From: Pleodorina starrii
Lineage: Eukaryota; Chlorophyta; Chlorophyceae; Chlamydomonadales; Volvocaceae
DNA: 64,000 nucleotides
NCBI GenBank assembly: GCA_030267565.1
Contig: BRXU01000017.1
Location: 1,768,501 to 1,832,500 of the forward strand
Reading direction: 5' to 3'
Shown here piece after piece: positions 35,892 to 48,941 of the stretch. The notes below the pieces were generated by a model. It was given only the letters and a program-made list of their open reading frames with translations, made no database searches and was not told where the DNA came from. The position numbers and the translations under genes were made by a program. Each line of letters opens with the position of its first letter. Position 1 is the stretch's first letter.

Positions 35892-36800
35892 GAGGTGGAG
35901 CGACGTGTCTGTCCCGGGCCGGCGCGGGTGCGGGTGCGGGTGCGGGAACCGACCGTGAGGCGCCGCTGCAGGCGGGGCCCGCCTGCGGACCGGCGATGGG
36001 CCCGGCATGGCGGCTGTGGCGTCGGCCGGCTCCGCTGGAGGATGAGGGCCCGCCGGCCGGCCTCTGTACAGCACGACCTGCCCAGCAGCGTTCCGAGGAC
36101 TTTGCGGGGCTTGCGGAGGGTTGACGGAGTGGAGTGAAACGGTGTGTTGGTTGGTTGGTTGGTTGGTTTTGTTGGTTTTGTCGACGTCGTGCGAGGGCGG
36201 TAGAAGCAGAGGTTTACCCGGGGCTTGACCGCAGGGGGTGTTTGGGTGACAGGACGTCGGTTCCGGAGCTTGTGCCTTGGCCCGCCGCTTCGTGGCTTTT
36301 CCCCGGCGGAGAGCTCGAGGCGAGGCTTTGTTGAGAAAGAGTACCGGTATGTTCCACTGAAGAGTGCAGTCCATTGTTGTCAGCATGTGGTCGTAGTGTC
36401 AGTCATATTTCATGATCGCAGGAGTGAGAAGGGCAGACCGTGGATGGAGTGGTGTGTCCGTGCGTCTTGTGGTGTTGGGGCGTTTGGGTTAGGATGCTGC
36501 ACGGTTGCGTGGTGCGCCGCCGGGGCCGCTTGACGTTACGTCCTCCCCACTGACTTGGGAGGAAGGTCAAGAAGGTCAGGAATGGGGGAGGGTGCGGCAA
36601 TCACCGACCGCCCGAGCCAGCAGACAACGACACTTAAGACCCCACGTGAACCGGCGCCGTGACGAGCGGTGTTCCCGACAACAGACAGTACGCCTTTCAC
36701 TGTATCGTACGGCAAGGAAGCCTCTTCAGTTGAGCCACAGCGGTTGGACCTTCCACTGACAAGCTTATTCTGTAGTTCAATTGAAAGCGTCCGAAGCAGG
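35892..36800. other. Intergenic region, peroxiredoxin to transporter
   Basis: About 900 bases between two co-oriented + strand genes. It has a GGTT microsatellite at 36,146-36,168. No TGTAA follows the peroxiredoxin stop within this interval, so its poly(A) signal must be a variant. No gene-like frame. Confidence 0.55.
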
Positions 36801-39800
36801 ATGAGCACAGGTCTCTTGCGACGCCGAACGACAATAGACGACAAACCCAAAACTCCGCGAAAGGCCGAAACTGGCGAGCAGAATGGCGAGCAGCTAGTCG
36901 CAACTGTAAACCAATGGAGTCTTCCAGCGGAGGCGTATGGTGCAGGCTATCTGCTTACGGGCACGACGCTGGCGGTCTTAGGCCAAACGGTGATGGACCA
37001 GGTTGGTGAACAGACAGCTTCAAGCAAGCCTGCATTTCGTTTTGTTAGCATCCAATTTTATGCACCCGACACATCTCATCTACCATCTGGCGTGCTATCC
37101 CTCAGCTGTCGGCATGTTTGAGACCCTAGCGGAACCGCCCCATGTGCAACAACCGCGATGCTGCCTGCTTTATTGATAACCGCATTGCATTCATATGTTG
37201 ACAGGGAACGGGATTGCATCGCAATCGCAATGTTGATGCCCTGGCTCTGATGGCCCACATCGTTCGCTGGATGGCAGCGAGCCGCAACGGCTCTCTTGCT
37301 CACGCACAAGCATCATGGCTCTATGCTTTTCGCAACCCGCGCATGCCTTGCCGTGTTGCCGGCCCCTTCACCCCATCCTGATGCCTATGCCGTCCCACGG
37401 GTCCTTCTGTCCCAGCCAGGGCGCCACGGACCCTTCCACGCAGCTCATCGCCTGGACCAAGTACGCCTGCACCTTTGTGCTGTCGCTATTGCTCCAACTG
37501 CTGTCGGGCAGGCGGCCCCCAGACGCTGCCAGCGCCAGCGGCTCCGGGCCAGCGACGGCGGCGGCCGCCAGCAGCGACGTAGATGGAGCCGCCCGCAAGG
37601 CGGCGTGGCTCACGGCGGCCGTTGGGTGGGTTATCCCATGCCGAAAAAACCCTTCGTCGCCGGCTGCCCACGTCCTCGGGCTCAGGCTGCAGGGCCGGGC
37701 CCAGCAACCAGCCAGCCACACATCCCAACCAGCCCGACCAGCCCGGCCAGCCCGATCCCCGTGCCGCATCTTCCGTTGTTCCCGCCTCCTTTATTGAGTT
37801 CAACCATCTACTCAACGAACCAGAAACTTAACGAACTAGATTGAGCGTAAGCGACCGAAGATGTCCACCCCCCAACCCCACACATTTCACACCCAAACCC
37901 CCAACCCAACCCCGCACGCACGCAAACACAGGCTGCTGGACACGGTGTCGTACGGTCTTAACTGCCTGGGCTTCGCGCTGTGCGGCTCGGCGCTGAGCAT
38001 GTGAGGGGGCCAGAGTGGGCTAGAGGGCGGATCGCGTCCGGCGGGGTCCGTCCGCCCGCTCCGAGCCCTGCGGGCTATACTCGCTCCGAACCCTGCGGGC
38101 TATGGGGGATATGCCCCAAGATACACGCATTGTGTACACGTTTGCAGTTCGCCCGTAAAAGTAGCGACTATGGCTATGTAGAAAACAGCTGGCGGGCCTG
38201 GGAAAGCAGGGCATCGGGCTTAGTGTACTAAGGTAGGAACGTGGGCGGGAGCTGCCTGCCTGGCCATGCTGCCTTCACTTGACTGGCCATGCTCCCAAGC
38301 GACTGCTGCCTGGCTGGCAACACACCGCCCCCATGCAGGGTGGCGTTTGCGGCCAGCGGGCAGGTCTTCACGGCCGTCACTCGGCGACTGCTGCTGCGGA
38401 AGACGATGACGACCGGCCAGAGCGCGGGGGTGAGGGCGGCGCCTGGGGAAGGGGGTTGGGGGGTGTTGCGTCGCGCAGCGTTGTCAAAGCCGGGGCGCCC
38501 CGAGCCCGTCATCCAGGGGGGTCCCTGCCCCCCCCTGGGGCACCCTAAGACACCCAGCTCCTTAGGACGTTTCCACTCCAAAGGGTTTTCCGCCCCGACA
38601 CAAAACACAAAACACAGGTCGGCCTGGTGGTGATGGGCCTTATAGTGAGATCGTCCGGCAAGATCTGGGAGGCACTGGCGACGACGACGACGACGACAGC
38701 AGCGCCGCCTGGCGGCGGCCCGGCCGGCGGCGGCGCCGCTGCTGCGGCGGCGGCTGTAGCGGCGACGGCGGCGGCGGCGACAGATCGCGACATGGCTCTG
38801 GGCGTGGCGCTGATCGTAATGTCGGCGTTCGGCTACAGCCTCCTGGGCTGCCTGTACGAATGGCTGAGTGCCGTACGCGGGCCGTCCATGTCGCACGCGC
38901 AGGTGAGTCAGGTCTGAGCTTGACTCGGCCCCCACCCGGGAGGCGCCCTGTCGGTGGGCTGGTGTGGGCTGTTGCTGGCGGTTGGTGCTGGTGCTGGTGC
39001 TGGTGATGCCGGGCGGTTGGGTCGGGGCTCGATCGCGTGTTGCCGGGCTGTGGCCTGAGGGCACCCCGCCCCGCCCCGTCCCGCCCCGCCCCGCCCTCGA
39101 CACTGCGCAGGTTGCCACATCCACCTCCCTCATCGGCCTGCTCGCCACCTCGGTCTTCCAGCTGGCCTACACACGTCCGCGCTGGCAGGAGCTGGTGATG
39201 AACCGCATGGCGGCGCGGGGACTCGGCTGGTGGCCTGTCGTACGTTTGTACGGCATGTTTGGTGGTGGGTGGATCAGGTGGTGGGTGGGTGCTGAGGTAC
39301 CCGCGGGCGGTGACTCGCCCTCGCCCCCGTCCCCGCCCCAATCCCATACACTCAAACACCCTCAAACACCCGTCCTGTTGACCGTCCTCGTTGGCCTTTC
39401 TGCCCTGCCTACCCGAACCCCTGCTGCTCTGTAATTAATTAACTTCCCTGAACCCCTGCTGCTGCGGCTCCCATGCCTTACCTCCCATGCAAAAGCCCGC
39501 CCCGCCCCGTTCCCGCACGTCGCCTCCTTTCCATCGCTGCGCTCCGGTCGTGTTCCCCTCCCTCCGTCCGTCCGTCCATCCGCCCGTCCGTGTGTCTGAT
39601 TGCGGGCAAAACCTTACCGCATGACTGCTCTCCAAGACCCTTCCCCTCCCATGCGTCTGTGGCCGCCCTCTTAAAACCCTAAAACCCTAAAACAACGCGC
39701 AGCGCTGTTCACGGTGCACGGACTGGTCCAGGGAGGGGTGCTGCAGCGCTCCGGAGCCACCGCGGTGGGGATCATCTCCGCGCTGAGGGCGTCCGCGGTG

Positions 39801-40429
39801 GCGGTGGCCAGCGGGGTGCTCTTCTGCCGCCCGCAGGCGCCGCAGCAGTGCCTCACGCCCGCATCGGCGGCGTCGGCGGGCATCGTGACAGCGGGGGCGC
39901 TGCTGTGGACACTGACGGGTGAGTGAGGGGGGGGGACTGGGGACTGGGGGCTTTGGGGCGAGGACTGCAGGGCCCGGTGGGGAGTGAGGCCCCGGGGTTA
40001 GGGTTATGGCCGGGGGCGCGGCAGGGTGGGGTGGGCGGGTTGTCGTGCGGGAGGCGGGTGTACTGCACCTGCATTCCACGTACCGACGAACGTCACCGGA
40101 AAATTATTCTTGTTGCCGTGTCCATAAGTGCACACATCTAAACGGACCTCAGCTCCAGGATGGGGGGAGGGTTCCAGTGGAGACCCTGTGGAGGGGAGCC
40201 GGGGGTGCCAGCCATTCCGCTTGCCTGATTTGGCAAGCTGCTGATGCTGTGTCGCCCCGCAACCGCTGCCGCCGCCACACCAGGGCCTCGCAAGGGGTCA
40301 CCGCCGGCGGCGGCGGCGGCGGCGGCGGCGCCGTCAGGGCCTCCCCGCGCCGACGGCCGCGGGACCCCGGGTTCCGCCGGCCGGCCGCCAGAGGACGCCG
40401 CGGACCACAAGTACGGCAAACACAATTAG
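36801..40429 (+). CDS. Drug/metabolite-transporter superfamily membrane protein (SLC35-like)
   Basis: Eight exons: 36801-37001, 37420-37625, 37932-38000, 38339-38429, 38618-38902, 39111-39264, 39703-39918, 40284-40429; 1,368 nt, 455 aa. Repeated membrane helices are visible: AGYLLTGTTLAVLGQ, YACTFVLSLLLQLL, LNCLGFALCGSALSM, the conserved pair with TAVTRRLLLRK followed by VGLVVMGLIV, ALIVMSAFGYSLLGC, LIGLLATSVFQL, VGIISALRASAVAVASGV and AGIVTAGALLWTL. This arrangement matches EamA/SLC35-type exporters, of which many carry nucleotide sugars or other metabolites across Golgi or plastid membranes. The substrate cannot be read from sequence. The donor of exon 6 was chosen by phase among several close GTs, and a stop at 39,924-39,926 is possible if exon 8 is not used. 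Confidence 0.82.
39673..39692. repeat. Interstitial telomere-type repeat (CCCTAAAA, two units plus)
   Basis: Two full CCCTAAAA units with flanking AAAA, the complement of the Chlamydomonas telomere unit TTTTAGGG. It ends 10 bases before the acceptor of transporter exon 7. Confidence 0.85.
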
Positions 40430-42418
40430 CTGTTCCGGATCCTGGATCCATGGATTCCGCCGCTGTGCCGCGTCGTCGCCTGTGCAGTGTGCCTCTACCG
40501 GCGGCCCTAAAACGTGTCGCATTGGGGAGATGAGCGTCGCATCGTGTGGCGTTCATGTCGCGCGCTGGGGGAGTTGTGCGCCTGCTGGGGGTTTTGCTGC
40601 CTGCAGGAGGCACCTGTACGGCACCCCTGCTGTCGAGTGAAACTGTCGGGGGACAGTGGGCCCCGCCCGAGGATCGCCACACTGGGTGCGTACTGTACCG
40701 CATCTTGACACAATCGCGGCCGCAGCAGCCCCCCGATGTTGCGTGTTGGATCTTTAGGTGGCAGCGCACTGACAGTGGTATTCGGTGCTGGGGTGGGCAA
40801 CATCCACCGGAGCACGATGTTCGGTTGGATGCCCGGGGGAAGGGCGGACATCGCGACCCTCTGTAGATGCCAACCTGCCATCGATCACCGATAAATAATT
40901 GTACCGTTGCCATAACGCGTATCCCCCTTCAAGAGCTTGCAACGCTGCAATCGTCCGCGGCTCCATCACATCACACATGAAATCATCACACATCACACAA
41001 CACGGTTCACATCGCGACTTCACACTATGATTCACATCTCGACTCGACTCGACGGATGCAGCGGATGCAGCGCCGCAACAGACAGCGCTCAAGGGGACGC
41101 GGAAAAGGGGACCTGGCCCGCGGCCGAGGGGGCTTTCGGGAAGGTCCGGGAATATGAGGCGCCCCGACGCGGCCGGGAAGTTGAAACGGGCTGGCGGGGG
41201 GAGTGGCGCACGCGGCCGAAGGGTGGTGCTGGCGTGCGCGGCCGGGAGGGCCGCGGACGGCGTGGTGTGAGGAAAAGGAGGGAAGGCGAACAGGCTGCAG
41301 GGAGGGTTCGCAGTTCACGCGGAGCAGCGAGGTCAGGACAGCACAACAAGGTGGATGAGGAGGAACAACCCCAGAATTGACTGAACCTTTCCGTTCTCAC
41401 TGTGCATGCGGACTTGCATTAACTATGCATGCAGTGTATGTACTGTACAACTGATATCCGCCTTCATAGCTTAAGACACGGCCCGTTGGGCTGCGACCAG
41501 CGAACCTGTAACCCGCCAGAACGGTTAGGGTTGTGATCGCCGGAGGCCGATAGCGCCCCCAGGATTTTGGATATGGTCTACTGAAAGGCAAACTGACTCC
41601 TTATATGGATTTTGGGAGGCTTCGGCTAGCAAGGTTGCTTGGGGCCAGACCTCAGACTACGCGTCCTCCGCAACTGTATCCGACTGGATATGTACGGAAG
41701 CCCGCCATAAGTCGATAAGTTACCTGCACTGCTCACGAGGTGCGTGTTTGCACGTGGGCATACTCGCAGCCGAACCGGGCAGGTGCACTGCAAATTTTGA
41801 CAGGGTACAACATCGTCACAGCTGCGGTCGTCTACTATTCACTTCGACATTTGTCGAAGGCGGGTAGAAAGAATTTTAACCGTTGCATTGGCAGGTTTTC
41901 AACTCAGACGTTGAGAGCATTTCGGGTTCCGTGAGACGTTGGCTTTCCGCGCAGTTACGGAGCGCAAAGAGCCGGCTAGACGTAAAAGTTCTCGCGCTGA
42001 ACGTAACTCTCAACAGATGTAACGCGTGAAGCTATAGGCTTTTATTTGCGTGAAAACGTTGTTCTTTTATTAAAATGGTCCCTAATGGTCTTGGGCAACA
42101 GCTGATGGTCGTGCCCCTCAGCTGACAGCATGTCACCGCTGCTTCATCGGGCTCTCAACAGAAATTGCGATACGGGGATGTGGTTTGTCCGCGTGGTATA
42201 CTGCTCGCTAGTGTACGGCACGTGGACGCCGTGGACTGGGGCTCTGGGGGGGGGGGCTCCAACGGCTGTTGTCATGCACTATGCCCGATAATTGTACTGA
42301 AAAATTTACATTTACAAATTGTTCTTCACTTTTATTTGGCAGGGCCATTCAGAGTGGCGTTAGGGCGGCCTGCTTTCCTGGACCCAACCTTTCACCTTGA
42401 CCAGGAGTGCACATCAAA
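40430..42418. other. Intergenic region, transporter to Trp-island protein
   Basis: About 2 kb without a supported gene. Near 40,665-40,730 it shares an 18-base identity and looser similarity with 2,826-2,910. A G-rich stretch (41,080-41,340) is flanked by AT-rich sequence. A TGTAA at 42,018-42,022 is far from any stop. The last few hundred bases likely hold the promoter of the next gene. Confidence 0.5.
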
Positions 42419-45400
42419 ATGGGGCGTCTTACAGGGTCTAAAACTGCATCAGATTACTTTGGAGACGGTCAAAAGGTAGGGCTTAGAGGTGGGGTAGAGG
42501 CAGCAAGAGGTAGGAGACGCTGCGGAAGAAGTTTCTGGCACGGCAATGGCACACAGGCCATCACATTAGGAGGACAGTCCTTAAAGCTTGAGAGCTTCCC
42601 GACAGCGCTCACTGGGTTCCCAGTGCAAGCCAACTGCACAAGGCGCGCCACGTCTGCCGCCCGGGCCGACATGAGTGTTGCACCACTTCCACACAAGGCA
42701 CACATGCAACTTTGAAAACGCTATTTTGTATATAAGAATACGACGTGTCCCTTGCTCCCTTCATTCCCGGTGCAAACCGCCGGTCGGACCTTTAAGCTCT
42801 CATACGTTGTGTTGTGCCGCTTTCTTCAACTCGCGCCCTTTAAATCACATCGACGCGCCTCCTGCAGGCCACCAACGCCGCACAAAGCCAAGGGGCCGGC
42901 TCGGAGCAGCAACAGCAATCCGGCCTCCGCCGATTCCTGACCCTCTTCCGGGGCTCCCAGTCGCGTCAGCAGCAGCCGGCCTCTGACGGCCCCGCCGGCC
43001 GCGCCGCATCCAGCTTCGTCCTTGCTTGGCGCAGCCAGCGCGCACCGGCCGATGTCCTCACAGTCGACCAGGGCAAGATCTCCGTAAGCTTTGCAAACCA
43101 GCTGGCCCCCCGATGGGAATCCGTCGCAACGGACGTGGTATCTGCGGCGGCGGCCGAGCCGCCATCTCCGCAGGAGCAGCAGCAGGCGGCGGCGGCGGAG
43201 GAGGATACGGAGCGAGCGCGCGGGCGCGAGCGACAGGATGAGGAGGACCGAAGACGGCAGAAGCAGGCGACGCGGCTTCAAGAGCTGCAGCGGCAGGCGA
43301 CGCTCAAGCACGAGCGCGCGCGCCAGGGTGAGCCGCGGCTCGAGTACCAGCCGTCGTACAATGGCCGGGGTACGGCAGCGGCAGCCGCGCGCTACGAGGT
43401 CGGGGATGCGGAGGTGCTGAGGCTGGGCCCGCCGTCGCCGGACGGCATGCAGCCGGCGCCGCTTCTGCGGGACGAGGACCTGGCGTCGCCGCCGCCGTCG
43501 GGGGTCGCCCGGCGGCCGCCCGGCGCCCAGACGTCGTTGAAACAGATGCTCGTCCCGACGCGGCCGCCGCCGCAAAAGCCCTCGCACACGCCGCCGTCCT
43601 CGCAGCCGCCGGAATGCCAAGATAGCCTCGGCCGGGAGCATTTGCGGCTGCCGCCTTTCTCTCGGGACGGCGCGTCGACGCCGGCGGTGCCGTCTTGCGG
43701 CGGCGGAGGCCTCCGGCCGCTGCAAGCGGGCGTCAGTCCGCGATCCAGTTGTAATGGCGCCGCGGCGCGGACCGCGCCAGTGGAGCAATGGAGCGATCCG
43801 GCGGCGGCGGCGGCGGCGGCGGTTGTGGACGCAGACCCACGGGTCAGTCTGCACAGGCTCCGGACCGACGCTGGCCCCGGCAGCAGCAGCCCGGCGCTTG
43901 GGGGCTCGCCGACTGTCGGCGGCGGCGGCGGCGGCGGCAGCGCCCTCCTCCTCAGCAGCAGCAGCACCAGTCGCCGGAGCCTCGCCGCCGCGGCGCTGGG
44001 CGGCTGTAATGGGCCGCCGCCGCCGTCGGCGTCGGCGTCGGCGTCGGGTCCACTGCAGTGCGTGTCCATGCCGACGCCGCCGCCGATGCCGTCGCCGTAC
44101 GGAGCGCACTTAGCGCCTCTGCCGCCTACGGCGGCAGGGTCGGCGCCGCTGCCTGGCGCCGGCGCTCCCCTCGCCGTCGCGCCCTCGTCGTCGTCGTCGC
44201 CGCCGCCGCTGGAGGTGACGCTGCTCACGTTGAAACCGGCGGCGGCGGCGGCCTCGCCCACCTTGGAGATTGTCATGGCGGCGGGTGGCGGCGGGTCCAA
44301 GGAAGCGGACCCGGCGGCGCCGTCGATCGCGCGTCAGCGCTCCAGTCGTACATTAACCGGCAACGGTTACTACGGCAGCGGCGGCGACGGCGGCCTGGGC
44401 ACCCCGACACTCACGGAGGAGGTGGCACTGGCCACGGGAGCATACAGGGCGCGGGCCTCGCCGGCGCGTCGGGTGTCGACGCCCAGCGGCGGCGGCGGCA
44501 GTGGCGGCGGCGGCAGCGGCGGCGGCGGCGGCGGCGGGCTGCTGCCGGCCAGTGACGCACTGGCGCGTCGTACGGCGCTGCTGAGGGAAGCGTTCAACGG
44601 CGCCGGCGGTATCCGCCGTGCAGTACAGAACCTGCAGGGCGTCCGAAGCATGAGCAGCAACGGCGACGGGTACACTGAGGCTCACGGCGGCGGCGGCGGC
44701 AGCGGCGGCGGCAGCTTCGCCGCCGCCGCCGCCGCGCCTGCGGCGACGAATGGCGGCGAGCCGGCGGCGGCACCGGCGCTACCTCGCGCGGCGGCCCCTC
44801 CGCTGGGCCGCAGCCACAGCCTGCAGCGCGTGCCGTCCGCCTCCAGTTCCGTACATTCCGTACAGGAGCGGCCGTCGAACTGGGATTACTGGAAGCACCG
44901 CAGTCGCGACACGAACTGGGAGCTGTGGAAGGTGCAGGGCAACCTGTCGTCGCGTGTACGACACGACCTGCTCAGCCGCGCCGCGGCGGAGGAGGAGGCG
45001 GCGGCGCAGATGCGCGCTTCCGGCTCGGGCGCCGGCTCCGGAACCGACTCATCCGTCCCCGGCACCGGCGCGCCGCCGAACTGGAAGCGGATGCTGGAGA
45101 CAGCCGCCGCCGCGCTCGAGGGAAACGATGGGCAGCATGGTACGGCGGCGGCGGCGGTCGCCGCCGCCGGCAGCGGCAGCTCCACGCCGACGGGCGCCGC
45201 CGCCTCGGCGGCGGCGGCAGCAGCCCAGGCCGCCGGCGGCGGCGGTGGCGGCAGTGACGGCGGCGGCTGCGGCGACCGCGGCTCCTGTGACGGCGCCCAG
45301 CCGCCGCCGCCGCCGCTGCTACGCTCCGTCACGATGCGTGCGCCGCGCGCGGTGACGCCAGCGGCCAAGACAGGCCGGATGCTGCTCCGCGCCGCCACGC

Positions 45401-46269
45401 AGCCGCCGACGATGGTCGCGCTGGCCCAAAGCTTCGCCGGCGACGGCGAGGGCGGCAGCGGCGACGGTGACGGCGGCAACGGCAGCGGCAGCGGCGACGG
45501 GGACGGCTGCTGCTTTGATGGGGCGCCGAGGGGCGCCTCGGGGGTGTCTGTGGCGCCGACGGCGGCGAGCCCGCGCGCGGGCCGCCGCGCGCCGGCTCCG
45601 CCGCCGCCGCCGCCTTCACGTTTGTCGGCGGAGGGACCGATGAGGCAGCCGGCGGCGGCGGCGCCAGCCAGCCCCCGCCTCGCAGCCGCGGAGCGCGCCC
45701 GGGAGCGGTTCTTTTCCGGCGCCGCGGCGCCGTCGCTCAATGACGCCTCACCGTCCTCCGGCGCCGTCAACGAGGCTCCCAACGGCGGAATCGCGTTGGG
45801 ACTGCAGCGGCGCAGCAGCCCGAACATGCACCTGCCCAACGTCCTGCCGCCGCCGCGAATTCCTCCCTACCCCGGCGGCGGCGGCGACGAACACAGCGGC
45901 CCCGGGAGCCCCGTGCTGACCACTCCCGCCGCCACTGCCGCCACCGCGCTGGCGCCGTCGCCGGCACCGCCGTACCGCGTGACGCTTATGGGCGGGAGCG
46001 TTGTCCGGGAAGCGGACGGCGCGGCGGTGGACACGCCGCGGCGAGGCAGCCTCAATGGAACCCACCCGCGCTCGCGGCGGATGCTCTTCATCGGCGGCGC
46101 GGCGGCGGAGCTGGGCGGCGGGAGCAGCGGCGGCGGCGGCAGCGGGCTGGTGCCCGTGCCGCCGCCGATGCCGATGCCGCTGCACGCGCGCGAGTCGGAC
46201 GCCGGCGGCAGCGGCGGCGGCGGCGGCGGGGTGTCGGCTCCGCTGCCGAGCGCCTACCCGTTCAAGTAG
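42419..46269 (+). CDS. Low-complexity protein with one Trp-rich island, function unknown
   Basis: A 19-codon first exon (42419-42475, donor GTAGGG) joins in phase 0 to one very long exon (42868-46269); 3,459 nt, 1,152 aa. The first exon starts MGRLTGSKTASDYFGD. The long exon begins with a possibly folded region of about 90 residues (LRRFLTLFRG, SFVLAWRSQ, ISVSFANQLAPRWES), then a charged helix rich in R, Q and E. After that it is mostly Ala, Gly, Ser and Pro, including a GGGGS-type linker. Near residue 670 lies the only other dense region: NWDYWKHRSRDTNWELWKVQ followed by a basic helix. Several RS/RRxS-like sites follow the same spacing as kinase targets. Family not recognised. The long open frame with strong third-position G/C supports a real gene; the start exon is inferred. 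Confidence 0.68.
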
Positions 46270-48938
46270 AGTCAGTTGTCGGTTGTTAGTTGTCGGTTGT
46301 GGGTTGCCTTGAAAGTTGCGTCCGGATGGAGATTGGTGGGGGTTGGGGTGTTGCGAATTTGGAAACGAAGAGCGAGGGAGGGAACCCGTGGGTGGCGCCT
46401 CCCAAAGGCCCCTGGGAGCGCTGCTGACGTGATTGTCATTGGGGCTGGAGATGGAGATGGAGATGGGTTGGCGTGTCGTTTGCAGGAGCCCGCAGGGCGG
46501 GCAGGCGGGCAGGCAGGCGGGGCCAGAGGTTGTTTGCACCCTTACATACATACATATGTGCATACATGCATGCATGCATACATGGTTTAACAATGCACGG
46601 GGGCACACACACGCGCCTGTGCCCCTGCGAGCGTGCGTGCGTGCCGCCGGTAGGGCACAGACGGTTATGGGTTTGTGGTTGTTGCGGTTGCGGTTGCAAC
46701 CGACTACCGGTTGCAACCGACGAATCTGTTGGACGCAGAGAACAGGGGACCCACCTGCCGTTGTCATCATTTTCATCTTTGCGGTTGCACCCGGGGCCGG
46801 CGGGGGTGGAGGTGGTGGTACGGCAAGTGTGTTTCTCGTGCAAACGTGTCGAAGGTTGACTTCCAAAGGCTGGGGCTTTCTTGGGATTCCCGACACCCGA
46901 TACTTTGTTCCGTCAACGCTGTCGGACGCGTGAGCGAGTTGTTACAAACGTACGGTAAATCGATGGCGAGCGCCTCTGGTTTCGGTGGTTTCGGTGGGAC
47001 GACTCTGTCCGCCGGTACCTTCAGCACACGCCTGGGCCTCTTCAGCCGCCGAGCTGACAGCTGGAAGCTGGGCAGGAATTACGGCATAAGCTTGAAATGG
47101 AGTTGATTGATTACAGAGGAGCTGGAAATTGGTTACATAACTCTTAGCGCGATCGCACGACTTGTAAGCTTGTTCGCCGGAAACCTTTCTTTGGTGACGG
47201 CGCTGTCTGTGCGGCCGTGTGCAGCTTTTTCTCCCTGTCTTCTGATATCCCGGAAAGCTTGGGACGAGCAGCCAACCGCGCGGCTGCCGCCCCTCTTGTA
47301 GCACTGCAGAGCAGCTGTGGCACCATCTGAGGCGGTGCAGAAGCAACGAGGCGAAATCCGCGACGCGCGCAGAGGCAGAGGGCGAGGCTTGGACGAACCA
47401 TGGCGTGCGAGAGCTTGCGGTGTCTGGCACGTGACTGTCAACGGTGACGGTTTGCGGTTTCGGAGAATCAAGTCAGTCAAGATACGTTACACAGTGCTGC
47501 AAATGGACACAGGTCGGGGGCCCACGATACCACAGCCACCGGCCGGGATGTGAGCCGAGTCGAGTCCAGTTCATGCCGGTAAAATGCCGGTAAATATGTG
47601 TAGCAAAGTAACGATAAGGTCTAGAAAGTCAGCGTCGATTATCGCACAGGTGCGACGACATGGAAAGATCAGACAGGCATCACGCAGGAGACAAAAGGCA
47701 GGGAGTGCAGGCAATCGCCGGCGAGGCAGACCTAGGTGTGTATCCAGCCTGTTGCGCCAAGCGCTGTTTGAAGGGTCACATCGACGACGCGGAGTGAGCG
47801 CAAAATGAGGATAAAAGAGTCAAAAGCGGACGCCGTATCGTGATAGTCGTACACGCGATACACGCACATGCACAGCGGGGCATTTCGACATCAGCAACTC
47901 TTCTGGCCCTAAAGGGAAGAGTACAACCCTCGGCCCTGCATCTTCCACGCACGGGGAGTATGCCTCCCTACTAGACAATCGCCACAACCACACCTGCCAC
48001 AGCGTACTATCCCCAGCAGCCTTGTACGGCACCACACTTTGTGAATCATGAATAACCTGAACGATCCATGAGATTGTACGCATCCAGGCGAGTAAAAGAT
48101 CCCGTGGTGACGGGGAGGTGTAGGCGGAAAAAAACCCTTAGCGTAGGTAGGGTGGCCCAACATTAGACATTTGACTCGCCCACACGCATAACACGCAAAC
48201 ACGCAACACCTGCACGCAAAACGAAGCGCACGGGGGCTCACATGCACTGCTCCCAAAGGCCCCAAGGACCCCAACAGTTTTTCAGGGGGCAGCAAGACCC
48301 TACACACAACTGTACGACGCAACCCCCGGGATTAGTATTTTGGAGAGTGGGGGTACGAGACGCATCATTCTTCACAAGGGGCGCGCAATAGCTCAGGCGC
48401 CGCGTCTCTACCGCCCTGCATCATGAATCACGAACGAAAGGGACGGCACGGCCGCCGCCGCGCTCGTACAACAGCGCGCAACTGACTGACAAAACCCTAC
48501 GACATGACCTCATTCCCACCAGCAACGTTAGTATCCTGCACACGGAAGCGCCAGAACGCAGACGGAGCACCGCGCACGGCACCCGGCACTGCTGCAGCGC
48601 AGCGCAGGCTCCCATGCTGCTTGCACCCCCGGACGAAACCCCTGCTGTCGTACCGCAATTCCCACAAGGAGTGCCCCAAGGTTGATTCCAGCCGCAAAAG
48701 GCAGCCGCATTGGTCCCGGGGGACCTTAGGAAGGTGGTAACGCCCTCGGAACGTGGCGCCTCAGGGGGTGATGTCTGCACGTGCCCACACGCCGCAACGC
48801 GTGGCGCTGACGGGAGCCAAGCAACCGATGAGTTGCTTGGTGTAGAGACTCCAGGGGAGACGCCATCATCAGGATTGACCCAGATCCATCACATCAGATC
48901 TCCGCACAACCACCCCAGATCTAGATCCAGATCCAGAT
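46270..48938. other. Convergent intergenic region, Trp-island protein to Cys-rich gene A
   Basis: About 2.7 kb. The + strand TGTAA at 47,163-47,167 is the best end of the upstream gene. An alternating CATA/CATGC tract is at about 46,549-46,581. A small + strand frame at 46,963-47,106 (47 codons, Gly-rich start) has a reasonable ATG context but no other support. The rest is AT-richer and holds no convincing gene. Confidence 0.5.
47163..47167 (+). terminator. TGTAA poly(A) signal, possible end of the Trp-island gene
   Basis: First TGTAA on this strand after the stop at 46,269, about 890 bases downstream. Confidence 0.4.
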
Positions 48939-48941
48939 CTA
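48915..48941. repeat. Short GATCCA/GATCTA hexamer array at the 3' end of gene A
   Basis: Four to five GATC-containing hexamers end exactly at the stop codon of Cys-rich gene A. A longer array of the complementary unit (GGATCT) is at 59,489-59,523. Confidence 0.75.

Noticed and set aside
42826..44109. A 427-aa minus-strand frame opposite the Trp-island gene.
   Set aside because: Mostly Arg runs from reading GC-rich repeats on the opposite strand; the + strand frame is longer and has consistent codon bias.
46963..47106. A 47-codon frame with a Gly-rich start and acceptable ATG context.
   Set aside because: Too short to judge and probably in the 3'UTR of the preceding gene; no similarity seen.
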